From the NCBI GenBank assembly GCA_964485695.1, contig CAZAKZ010000007.1, positions 1 through 64,000 of the forward strand: a stretch of 64,000 nt of DNA, in the 5' to 3' direction. This DNA is from CAZAKZ01 sp964485695 (GTDB lineage: Bacteria > Planctomycetota > JAFGQW01). Below, piece after piece: positions 16,186 to 26,587 of the stretch (the first letter of the stretch is position 1; each line of letters opens with the position of its first letter). The notes under the pieces were generated by a model. That model did not search any database and was not told the origin of the DNA. It worked only from the letters and a program-made list of their open reading frames with translations. Position numbers and translations under genes: made by a program.

Positions 16186-19100
16186 TCCTCCGAAAACTGG
16201 AGGTGTACGGGTTCAAATCTTTCGCGGATCGTCAGGTTTTTTCCTTTGCACCCGGCATCACCGCCGTCATCGGTCCCAATGGATGCGGAAAATCCAATGT
16301 CGTGGACGCATTCAAGTGGGTCCTGGGTGAACAGGCTCCGTCTTCCATCCGCAGCAAGGGCATGTCCGATGTCCTCTACCTGGATCGAGAGGGCAAGGAG
16401 GCGGTGTCCTATGCAGAAGGCAGCATCACCTTCGACAATACAGCAGGCGCTCTGAACTTCGACGCGCCCGAGGTGGTGGTGACGCGGCGCATCCACAACG
16501 ACGGCCGCAGCGACTACCTCATCAACAACACCGGAGTTCGCCTCCGTACGCTCCGCGACCTGTTCATGGGGACCGGCATCGGCACCCGGTCGTATTTCGT
16601 CCTCGAACAGGGCCGCATCACGGATATCATCAAGCGCTCACCGATCGAGCGCCGGGTCATCTTTGAAGAGGCGGCGGGAATCGGCCGCTACAACCAGCGC
16701 CGGCGGGAGGCCGAACGGAAGCTGGCCAGCGTGGAGGACAGTCTGAATCGCGTCCGGGACGTGGTTACCGAAATCACGAGACAGATCCGGTCCCTGCGCA
16801 TCCAGGCCGGGAGGGCCCGGAGTTACAACGAGGGCTCCGCCCGGCTCAGGGAGATCCGTATCCTCGCGGGCACGATCCGGTACCACGACATCCACGAGGA
16901 ACTCGGGGTCCTGGCAGGACGCCTGAGTCACATGGAAAACGAAGAGGTCCAGGCCCTGACCGCGGAGGAGAAAGCCGCCCGATTGCGGAAAAGCAGTCAG
17001 AACCTGAGGCAGCGGGCCCTGGAAGCGGTGCACCGGTACAGATCCGTTCTTCAGGAAAACGAGGCCCGGGTATCCGGGTGGCGGGAAAGGATCCAGGACG
17101 AGAAGACCCGGGCCGTCGAGTCCAGGAGAGAAGCCGAGGAAAAGACGGTCGAAGCCGGGCGTTTCGAATCGGGGCTGGAGGAACGCCGGGCCGAGATGGA
17201 CGCCCTGAACAGGCGCCTCGAGGAGGCGGCCACGGCCAGGAAGGTTTTCGCCTCGCTCAGGACGAGCAAGACGGAGGAGTTGGAGGACGCAACCACTGCG
17301 GTCCTCGATCTGGACCGCAGCCTGGAGGCACTTCGCCGGGAATCCCTGGAGAAGGACCGGGACCGTGCCCGCCTCTCCAACCGCCTCGGCACCGTCCGTG
17401 TACGCCGCGGCAACCTGGAAGGCAGCCTCGATCGTCTGTCCAGGAGGAGCCAGGATCTTAAGGCTCAACTGGCCCGGATTTCAACCGACCGACAGTCCGC
17501 CGAGGTCCGGTCCGAAAACGTCACGTCCACGCTGGCCGAGGCACGCGAAACCCTTCTCGGCGCGCGAAGCGACCTGAAGGCCGCCCGGGAACACCTCGAA
17601 CACCTGGACGGCGGGATTGCCGAGGCCCGCATCGAGCTGCGGGAGCGTCAGGGCCGCCTCGAGATCCTGAAGACCTTAGAGGCCTCCCGTGAAGGCATGG
17701 GCGAGGGAGCGCGGTTCCTCCTGGAGGAGGCGCAACCGCAGGGACCGGAGTCCGAAGTCAGTGCTGTCCTCGGATTGCTGGGCGATCATCTGGATGTGGC
17801 GCCGGCCCATGCCCGTGCCGTGGAGCGGGCCCTGGGCAAGGATGTGGAGGCCCTCCTGACCCGGAACCTGGACGGCGCGCTCGAGGCGGCCGAAACCCTG
17901 GAGCAGCGGGGCAAGGGAGGAGCCACATTCTGGCCCGTGGACAGGGAGGTCCAGGACCTCGCCGGGGCGGAAGACCCTGGAATAGACCCTGGAATAGACA
18001 CTGTCCTCGACCTGCCGGGCGTGGTCGGCTGGGCGCCTGACCTCGTCCGGGAGCGCGGACAGAGCACCGGTGGAATCCGGGCCCTGCTTCGTGACGTGAT
18101 CCTGGTCCAGGACCGCGATGCCGCACTCCGGCTCCTGGCCGAGGGATGGACGGACACCTTCCGGCTGGTCACCCTGGCGGGAGAGATCTTCGGCCCCCTG
18201 AACCGCGTCGTGGCCGGCGAATCCGTCCAGGGAGGGGGTTTGATCAGCCGCCGGGTCGAGGTCCAGCGCGTGGAGAAGGAGATCGAAACCCTCGAGGTCA
18301 CCGTCGTCGAGCTGGAGGAAGAAAGGCAACTCGCCTCGAAAACCCTGGCTGAAAGGGTAGAGGCCGAGGCCCTGGCCCAGGAGCAACTCCAGCAACAGGA
18401 CTTGGAGCGCGTGAGGCGCACCAAGGAGGTCGATGACCTTTGCCGGCGTGAGATGGACCTCGAGGAGGAGGTGAAGGTCGGTGAGGACGAAGCCGCCCTG
18501 ATGAACGAAGACCTCGACAGGATCAAGGAGGAGGCGAGGCGCCTCGAGGAAGAGACCGGCTCCCTCGAGGAGAGGTTGGCCGAGATCAAGAGGCAGACAT
18601 CCTGGCTGGAGACCCTCAGAGCCGGTTCAGCCAGCCGGCTGGACGCCATGAAGACCGAGGTGGAACGGGTGGAGTCCGCCTGCGTCGGCGCGATCCGCAG
18701 GGAGACCGAACTGGGCAACATCCTGCACCAGATCCTGGAACGAATCTCGGAGATGGAACACGGCCGTTCTCGCCTGACCACCGAGGCCCGATGCCTCAGG
18801 GACCGGGCTGCCAGGAGCGACGAGGAGACCGGGATTCTGGAAGGAAAGATCCAGGAAACCGTCGATACGCAGGTCCGGTGGAAAAACCTGTTGCGGCAGG
18901 CCGAGGGGGAACTGGACGCCTCCGAGTCCCACCTGGAGGCTGCGCTCCGGGACGAGGAGGAAGCGAGGAAGGTGCTCGAAAAAGTCCGGTCGGCCCGGGA
19001 GGAGGATCGGATCCGTCAGGGAGAGCTCAGAACACGGCTGGAGTCCCTGGTGGAGCGCCTGGCCTCGGAGGAGGACATCGACATCGTGGCCGTTGCCCAG

Positions 19101-19916
19101 GAGAAAGGGAATCCCCCGGGGCGGTCGAACCAGGATGCCACCGGGTCGGAAGCTCCTGAAGATTCTGCCGAAGATTCTGCCGAAGATCCTGCCGCTCCGG
19201 ATCTGGCCGAACTCGATGAGGAAGCGATCCGCCTGAAGCGCAAGCTGGACCGCCTGGGCCCCGTGAATGCCCAGGCCATCACCGAACTGGAAGAACTCGA
19301 AAAGCGGGACGCTTTCTACCGGGAACAGGAAAGGGATCTGACCCAGTCCCAGAAGGCCCTCGAAGACATCATCCGCCGTATCAACAGGCGGAGCCGTCAG
19401 ATCTTTCTGGAGACGTTCAACACCATCCGGGCCGAGTTCAGGTCCATTTTCCGGAAGCTGTTCGGGGGCGGCCGCGGCGACATACGGCTGCTGGACGAAG
19501 ATAACGTGCTGGAGAGCGGAGTGGAAATCGTGGCTCAGCCCCCCGAGAAGGGGGCGAAGTCCATCGACATGCTGAGCGGTGGAGAAAAGGTCATGACCAC
19601 CACCGCACTGCTCTTCGCCATCTTCACTGCCAAGCCGTGTCCGTTCTGCCTGCTGGACGAGATCGACGCGGCCCTCGACGAGGCGAACATCCAGAGATTC
19701 CTGGACCTGCTGGAAGGATTCCTGTCCAGGACCCAGTTCATCATCGTCACACACAACAAGCGGACCATTGCCGAGGCGGACGTCATTCACGGCATCACCA
19801 TGCCCAAGGCCGGACGGTCCCGGCGCGTCAGCGTCAAGTTTGAAGACGGCGAGGTCCGTACCAAGGATCGGACCACGCCCGTCTTTGCTCTGGAGACGCC
19901 GGATGTGCCCGTGTAA
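16182..19916 (+). CDS. smc: Chromosome partition protein SMC
   Basis: SMC is the bacterial condensin ATPase that organises chromosomes with ScpA and ScpB. The 1244-residue protein has the Walker A head motif at about 31-38 (GPNGCGKS), a long coiled coil, a hinge (about 520-680, with GPLNRVVAGE), the returning coil, signature MLSGGEK and Walker B CLLDEIDAALDEAN near the C-terminus. Two linkers carry tandem 12-nt duplications: 17974-17997 near the hinge and 19158-19193 in an acidic Glu-Asp-Ser-Ala stretch before the C-terminal head. The ATG overlaps the nrdR stop codon. Confidence 0.97.
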   Translation: MILRKLEVYGFKSFADRQVFSFAPGITAVIGPNGCGKSNVVDAFKWVLGEQAPSSIRSKGMSDVLYLDREGKEAVSYAEGSITFDNTAGALNFDAPEVVVTRRIHNDGRSDYLINNTGVRLRTLRDLFMGTGIGTRSYFVLEQGRITDIIKRSPIERRVIFEEAAGIGRYNQRRREAERKLASVEDSLNRVRDVVTEITRQIRSLRIQAGRARSYNEGSARLREIRILAGTIRYHDIHEELGVLAGRLSHMENEEVQALTAEEKAARLRKSSQNLRQRALEAVHRYRSVLQENEARVSGWRERIQDEKTRAVESRREAEEKTVEAGRFESGLEERRAEMDALNRRLEEAATARKVFASLRTSKTEELEDATTAVLDLDRSLEALRRESLEKDRDRARLSNRLGTVRVRRGNLEGSLDRLSRRSQDLKAQLARISTDRQSAEVRSENVTSTLAEARETLLGARSDLKAAREHLEHLDGGIAEARIELRERQGRLEILKTLEASREGMGEGARFLLEEAQPQGPESEVSAVLGLLGDHLDVAPAHARAVERALGKDVEALLTRNLDGALEAAETLEQRGKGGATFWPVDREVQDLAGAEDPGIDPGIDTVLDLPGVVGWAPDLVRERGQSTGGIRALLRDVILVQDRDAALRLLAEGWTDTFRLVTLAGEIFGPLNRVVAGESVQGGGLISRRVEVQRVEKEIETLEVTVVELEEERQLASKTLAERVEAEALAQEQLQQQDLERVRRTKEVDDLCRREMDLEEEVKVGEDEAALMNEDLDRIKEEARRLEEETGSLEERLAEIKRQTSWLETLRAGSASRLDAMKTEVERVESACVGAIRRETELGNILHQILERISEMEHGRSRLTTEARCLRDRAARSDEETGILEGKIQETVDTQVRWKNLLRQAEGELDASESHLEAALRDEEEARKVLEKVRSAREEDRIRQGELRTRLESLVERLASEEDIDIVAVAQEKGNPPGRSNQDATGSEAPEDSAEDSAEDPAAPDLAELDEEAIRLKRKLDRLGPVNAQAITELEELEKRDAFYREQERDLTQSQKALEDIIRRINRRSRQIFLETFNTIRAEFRSIFRKLFGGGRGDIRLLDEDNVLESGVEIVAQPPEKGAKSIDMLSGGEKVMTTTALLFAIFTAKPCPFCLLDEIDAALDEANIQRFLDLLEGFLSRTQFIIVTHNKRTIAEADVIHGITMPKAGRSRRVSVKFEDGEVRTKDRTTPVFALETPDVPV

Positions 19917-19962
19917 TCCGGTCCCGGCAACGCTCGACCTGGGGGGAATGGGGGAATAGGGA

Positions 19963-20406
19963 TTGACAGAGAAGGATCGACGGCTGGGGTTCTTCCTCGT
20001 CTTCACCGCGCCCTTGCTGGCCTACCTGGGGTTGATCGCCGTGATGTCGCACCAGGAGAAAGTGGACCTGCCAGTGGCCGGTCGCTTCGACAAGGTCGTG
20101 CACTGCCTCGAGTACATGCCCGTGGGATTCTTGATCTTGCGGTGGATCGTGAATCGATCCGGGAGCCGGAGCCGAATCACGGCCAGGGCCATGGCCGCGG
20201 CTTTGATCCTGGGCATCCTCTACGCCGTAACGGATGAGATCCACCAGGCCTTCATCCCCCGGAGAAGTGCGGAACTCCTTGATGTGGCTGCGGATGGGAT
20301 CGGAGTTCTGGCAGGTTGTTCGGGATATGCCTGGATCCGGTATCGTTTCGTGGACGCCAAAAACAGGTCCAGGATCAAGTTCCCATCCGCGAGGTGCGAT
20401 AAGTAA
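19963..20406 (+). CDS. VanZ-family membrane protein
   Basis: A 147-residue protein with about four membrane helices. The family signature is seen as DKVVHCLEYMPVGFLILRW and TDEIHQAFIPRRSAELLD followed by DGIGVLAG. Some VanZ proteins give low-level teicoplanin resistance, but most relatives have no known role. The TTG start at 19963 follows GGGAATAGGGA. It lies 46 nt after smc and may belong to the same transcript. Confidence 0.82.
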   Translation: MTEKDRRLGFFLVFTAPLLAYLGLIAVMSHQEKVDLPVAGRFDKVVHCLEYMPVGFLILRWIVNRSGSRSRITARAMAAALILGILYAVTDEIHQAFIPRRSAELLDVAADGIGVLAGCSGYAWIRYRFVDAKNRSRIKFPSARCDK

Positions 20407-20488
20407 TTCGTTGAGTGACAATGTCTTGGGTGAGAGAATGCGAGGGAATCGGTCATGCGGTTTCGGATTCGAACCGCTTGTGGAAGAA

Positions 20489-20517
20489 TTGAAGCCCGGT
20501 GGAAAAGAAAGTATACT
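20489..20517 (+). promoter_or_regulatory. Promoter of prkA-yeaH-spoVR
   Basis: TTGAAG (20489-20494), 17-nt spacer, TATACT (20512-20517). Confidence 0.55.
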
Positions 20518-20642
20518 GTTGGCTAGGAGTTGCGAGCTAACTCTTTTAAGGGCAAACGAATGCGGCGCATCTTTGCATCGGGCATGCCCAAAGGGTGACA
20601 CCCAGGGCGCACCCGGATTTCGGTGACAGCTCTAGTCATAAT

Positions 20643-20684
20643 CAGAATGTCGCAACCAGAATGTCGCAACCAGAATGTCGCAGC
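20643..20684. repeat. Threefold 14-nt tandem repeat in prkA leader
   Basis: CAGAATGTCGCAAC occurs at 20643-20656 and 20657-20670, then as CAGAATGTCGCAGC at 20671-20684. It sits 73 nt before the prkA start. It may bind a regulator or be a slippage product. Confidence 0.8.
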
Positions 20685-20756
20685 CAAAATACAGAACCCG
20701 GTGATGAATCAAACGCACCAACCCCGGCAGGGGAGTGATCAGGCGGGAGGCGGTAC

Positions 20757-22814
<2,058 letters not shown>

Positions 22815-22827
22815 TGGATTTCCGGCA

Positions 22828-23931
22828 ATGGCGCACAAGATCGACATGGACCACTCGCGGTTCCGACAGATCGTTCGGGGCCGGATCAAGAAGGACCTGA
22901 GCCGCTACATCACCCAGGGTGAGCTCATCGGCCGGCGAGGTCGGGATGCGGTCAGCATCCCCCTTCCCCAGATCAACCTCCCCCGGTTCCGGTTCGGTAA
23001 GAACGAAGAGGGGGGAGTCGGCCAGGGGGATGGGGAGGAAGGTACCCCGGTCCAGGAGGGGGAGGGGCCCGGTACCGGCCAGGCCGGCGATCAACCCGGT
23101 GATCACGTGCTCGAGGTGGAGGTGACCTTGGAGGAGCTGGCCCAGATCCTGGGCGAGGAGCTCGAGCTGCCGAACATCCAGAAGAAGGGGAAAAAGGAGA
23201 TCCAGTCGGCCCACGACAAGTACACGGGCATCAGCAGCGCCGGACCCGAGGGCCTGAGACACTTCAAGCGGACGTACAGACGGGCGCTCAAGAGACAGAT
23301 GGCCTCGGGAACCTACGATCCCGAGAATCCTGTCGTCATTCCCTTCCGCGAGGACAAACGCTACAAGAGCTGGACCATCAAGGAGTCTCCGGAGAGCAAT
23401 GCGGTCATCATCTACATGATGGATGTCAGCGGGTCCATGGGGAGCGAACAGAAGGAGATTGTCCGCATCGAGGCCTTCTGGATCGACACGTGGTTGAGAT
23501 CGCAGTACAGGAATCTCGAGGTGCGGTACATCGTTCACGACGCTGCGGCCAAGGAGGTGGACCAGGATACCTTCTATCATCTGCGAGAGAGCGGCGGCAC
23601 CAAGATTTCCAGCGCTTTCGAGCTGAGTGCCAGGATGATCCACGAGAAGTTCCCGTCTTCCGACTGGAACATCTATCCGTTTCACTTCTCCGACGGCGAT
23701 AACTGGAGCGGCAAGGATACCGAGCGCTGCGTGGAGTTGCTCAAGGAGAAAATCCTGCCCAACGTGAACCAGTTCTGTTACGGCCAGGTAAAGAGCGCCT
23801 ACGGAACCGGCCAGTTCAAGGGGGACCTGGACGAGGCACTCGGCGACAACGAACGGGTGGTGACCTCGGACATACCGAACCGGGAAGGCATCCTCGATTC
23901 CATCAAGACCTTCCTCGGAAAGGGACGGTAG
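22828..23931 (+). CDS. yeaH: DUF444 family protein, YeaH-like, with von Willebrand A domain
   Basis: The 367-residue protein has a basic N-terminal part, a Gly/Glu-rich linker (about 55-90), then a von Willebrand A-type domain with the metal-ion site DVSGSMGS and downstream SGGTKISSAFEL. The family is almost always next to prkA and spoVR, and the three are thought to act in one stress or sporulation signalling pathway; the biochemical role is unknown. The start MAHKIDMDHSRF at 22828 fits the family; in-frame codons before it overlap prkA. It lies 13 nt after prkA and 1 nt before spoVR. Confidence 0.93.
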   Translation: MAHKIDMDHSRFRQIVRGRIKKDLSRYITQGELIGRRGRDAVSIPLPQINLPRFRFGKNEEGGVGQGDGEEGTPVQEGEGPGTGQAGDQPGDHVLEVEVTLEELAQILGEELELPNIQKKGKKEIQSAHDKYTGISSAGPEGLRHFKRTYRRALKRQMASGTYDPENPVVIPFREDKRYKSWTIKESPESNAVIIYMMDVSGSMGSEQKEIVRIEAFWIDTWLRSQYRNLEVRYIVHDAAAKEVDQDTFYHLRESGGTKISSAFELSARMIHEKFPSSDWNIYPFHFSDGDNWSGKDTERCVELLKEKILPNVNQFCYGQVKSAYGTGQFKGDLDEALGDNERVVTSDIPNREGILDSIKTFLGKGR

Positions 23932-23932
23932 G

Positions 23933-25441
23933 ATGCATCTGACCCCGGAGCTGCTGAGATTGAAGGAGGAGATCCAGGGCCACGCGCATGACTTCGGCCT
24001 CGACTTCTTCGAGACCCACTTCGAGATGATCGATTTCGACGACATGAACGAAATCGCGGCCTACGGCGGATTTCCCACGCGGTATCCTCACTGGCGCCAT
24101 GGGATGATCTACGAGCAATACTCCAAGGGGTATGCCTATGGTCTCCAGAAGATCTACGAGATGGTCATCAACAACGATCCCTGCTACGCCTACCTGATGC
24201 GCGCCAATTCCACCCTCGACCAGAAGATGGTCATGGCCCACGTCTACGGCCACTCCGATTTTTTCAAGAGCAACCTCTGGTTCTCCAGGACCAACCGAAA
24301 GATGATGGACCAGATGGCAAATCACGGGGTGCGGATCCGTCGGCACATTGAGAAGGTCGGTCTGGAAGAGGTGGAAACGTACATCGATCGATGTCTAAGC
24401 TTAGAGAACCTCATCGATCCCAACAACCTCTACTTCTCCTCGATGCACAAAAAGACCGAGGACGGGGATTCCGGAGACATAGACCGCCGTCGGAGGTCCA
24501 AGGTACACAAGCTCGCCTCCAAGGACTACATGGACCGCTACATCAATCCCCCGGAATTCGTCGAGGAGCAGCGCGAAAAAATCCGGTTGAAGGAGGAACG
24601 GGTGGGGGCGTTTCCCGAGGCACCCACCCGTGACATCCTCGGATTCCTCCAGCAGCACGCCCCCCTCGAGTCCTGGCAGCGGGACGTTCTCGACATTGTC
24701 CGGAAAGAAGCACTCTACTTCGCCCCCCAGAGCATGACCAAGATCATGAACGAAGGGTGGGCCAGCTACTGGCACTCCAAGATCATGACCGAGAAGATGC
24801 TGAAGGACGACGAGGTCGTGGACTACGCGGAGCACCACGCCGCGACCATGGGCATGCAGCCCGGTCAGCTCAATCCATACAAGCTCGGCCTGGAGATCTG
24901 GCGTGACATCGAGGACCGGTGGGACAGGGGGCGCCACGGTCCCGACTACGATCGATGCGACGAGATGGAGTCGAAGCGTACCTGGGACTCGGGGTCCAGG
25001 CAGGGCCGCGCCAAGATCTTCGAGGTGCGCAAGGTCATGCACGACGTGAGCTTCATCGACGCCTTTCTCACAGCGGAGTTTTGCGAGAAGAACAAGCTGT
25101 TCGTCTACCAGAAAAACGACCGCACAGGCCAGAACGAGATCGCCGACCGCCAGTTCAAGAACATCAAGGAGAAGCTCCTGTTCAGCATGACGAACATGGG
25201 CAATCCCATCATCGAGGTGGTGGACGCAAACCACAAGAACCGCGGAGAGCTCTACCTGGTCCACCGGTGGGAAGGCTACGACCTGAAATTCGACGAGGCC
25301 ATGGAGACCCTGAGAAACCTCCATGCCCTCTGGTCCAGGCCGGTCCACGTGGAGACCAAGGAGGACGAGAGGGGCAAGCTGTTCAGCTTCGACGGAGAGA
25401 ACACCCAGGTCGAGGACATTCTGCCCACTCTCGGGGAATAG
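23933..25441 (+). CDS. spoVR: SpoVR family protein
   Basis: Homologue of B. subtilis SpoVR (spore cortex formation) and E. coli YcgB. The 502-residue protein keeps family stretches such as FGLDFFETHFEMIDFDDMNE, HWRHGMIYEQYSKGY, NEGWASYWHSKIM and NPYKLGLEIWRDIEDRWDRG, with many conserved His, Glu and Tyr residues but no assigned catalytic site. It is the third gene of the prkA operon, starting 1 nt after the DUF444 stop codon. Its presence does not imply sporulation, since the trio is widespread in non-sporulating bacteria. Confidence 0.94.
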   Translation: MHLTPELLRLKEEIQGHAHDFGLDFFETHFEMIDFDDMNEIAAYGGFPTRYPHWRHGMIYEQYSKGYAYGLQKIYEMVINNDPCYAYLMRANSTLDQKMVMAHVYGHSDFFKSNLWFSRTNRKMMDQMANHGVRIRRHIEKVGLEEVETYIDRCLSLENLIDPNNLYFSSMHKKTEDGDSGDIDRRRRSKVHKLASKDYMDRYINPPEFVEEQREKIRLKEERVGAFPEAPTRDILGFLQQHAPLESWQRDVLDIVRKEALYFAPQSMTKIMNEGWASYWHSKIMTEKMLKDDEVVDYAEHHAATMGMQPGQLNPYKLGLEIWRDIEDRWDRGRHGPDYDRCDEMESKRTWDSGSRQGRAKIFEVRKVMHDVSFIDAFLTAEFCEKNKLFVYQKNDRTGQNEIADRQFKNIKEKLLFSMTNMGNPIIEVVDANHKNRGELYLVHRWEGYDLKFDEAMETLRNLHALWSRPVHVETKEDERGKLFSFDGENTQVEDILPTLGE

Positions 25442-25459
25442 CGCGTCGGGTCCACCCCA

Positions 25460-26587
25460 CTAAAGCGCCTTCTCGTAGATCCGCAGGGTTTTCGTTCGCC
25501 GCCCCCCGAACCTCAGGACGGTGTTCACCATCACCTCGTTGGCCTCGAGGATCCACCCCAGCTCCGACTCCTGGGTGAAACCCGCCTCCCGCCCCGTCTT
25601 CAGAAAATCTCTGTAGAAGAGAGCGTCCACGCCCCGGGCCCGGTACGCGGGCAGGACACCTACTGTGAGGAGCCGGACCGCCTGCACCTTGCGCCTCCAC
25701 CCGAGAAGATGTCGGAAACCGAAAGGCAGGAGACGGCCGTTCATCTTCTTCAGCAAGGGATTGATATCGGGCACGCAAATCGCAGCCGCCACGGTCTCGC
25801 CGTCCGCCTCGGCAAACAGGATGAACTCGGGCCAGACCACCGGCCTGAGCTCCGCCGCGATGAAGGCGAACTCCTCACGGGTCATGGGTACGAAGCCCCA
25901 GTTTTCGGCCCAGGCGTTGTTGTAGACGGTTCTCAGCAGCTCGAGTTCTTGGGTGTAGCGCTTCATGTCGAGGGTACGCAGCCGGATGCCGTGCCTCTCC
26001 TGGACGGCCCGGGCCAGGCGATCCACCTTGGGTGGTAGATCGGTGCAGGGGCTGAAAGCAAATGCGAACATGTCCATGGTCTTTTGCAGGCCGTGGTGCT
26101 CGAGCAGAGCAGGGTAATAGGGTGGAGTGTACGGCATCATGATGGACGGCGGTTTATCGAATCCATCCACCAGGACACCGCACTCGTCGTTGGTGCTGGG
26201 GCTCACCGGACCGCGCAGGACCTCGGCCCCGTGGTCGCGAAGCCACCCGGCCGCCGCATCGAGGAGCCCCCCGGAGACCTCGGGATCCTCCACCGACTCG
26301 AAAAAGCCGAAGAATCCGGCCTTCTCGTTCCAGGCCTCGTCGTGGGCGGGATTCAGGATGGCCCCGATGCGGCCCACGGCCCTGTTTCCCGATCGTGCCA
26401 CCCAGAACCGCCCCCTCGCCCTCTTCCAGAAGGGATTTTTCCCCGGATTCAGAAGCCTCCGGAAGGAGTGCATCAGCGGAGGAACCCAGAGAGGGTGGGA
26501 TCGGTAGATCTCCCTGGGTGCGGCGAGGAACTGACGATCCCTGTGGGGGGAGGTCACCGTCCGGAACCTGAAGCCGGTCCCGCTCAT
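25460..26587 (-). CDS. GNAT/YghO-like N-acyltransferase, candidate ceramide synthase
   Basis: The 375-residue protein resembles YghO-type members of the GNAT superfamily: RFRTVTSPHRDRQFLAAPRE and WVPPLMHSF at the N-terminus, VGRIGAILNPAHDE, GFFGFFES, GPVSPSTNDECGVLVDGFDK, MMPYTPPYYPALLE and a C-terminal GNAT half with LLTVGVLPAYRARGVDALFY. Bacterial ceramide synthases described in sphingolipid-making bacteria belong to this kind of acyltransferase (established knowledge, recalled in outline). The ATG overlaps the stop of the serine palmitoyltransferase-like gene by 4 nt (26584-26587), so the two are coupled. Acylation of a sphingoid base is the inferred role. It converges with spoVR across 18 nt. 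Confidence 0.75.
   Translation of the reverse strand: MSGTGFRFRTVTSPHRDRQFLAAPREIYRSHPLWVPPLMHSFRRLLNPGKNPFWKRARGRFWVARSGNRAVGRIGAILNPAHDEAWNEKAGFFGFFESVEDPEVSGGLLDAAAGWLRDHGAEVLRGPVSPSTNDECGVLVDGFDKPPSIMMPYTPPYYPALLEHHGLQKTMDMFAFAFSPCTDLPPKVDRLARAVQERHGIRLRTLDMKRYTQELELLRTVYNNAWAENWGFVPMTREEFAFIAAELRPVVWPEFILFAEADGETVAAAICVPDINPLLKKMNGRLLPFGFRHLLGWRRKVQAVRLLTVGVLPAYRARGVDALFYRDFLKTGREAGFTQESELGWILEANEVMVNTVLRFGGRRTKTLRIYEKAL

Larger units (their letters stand above)
20407..20756. other. prkA upstream region
   Basis: 350 nt without a gene. It holds a promoter (20489-20517), a 7-bp hairpin (about 20518-20541) just after it, and a threefold 14-nt tandem repeat (20643-20684). The leader from promoter to start codon would be about 230 nt. 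Confidence 0.5.

Noticed and set aside
20519..20534. Sigma-54-like sequence TTGGCTAGGAGTTGCGA before prkA
   Set aside because: The GG and GC elements are 9 nt apart instead of 10, so it should not be recognised, although yeaGH in E. coli is sigma-54 dependent.
20643..20684. CRISPR array
   Set aside because: The three 14-nt units are directly adjacent, with no spacers, and there are no cas genes.
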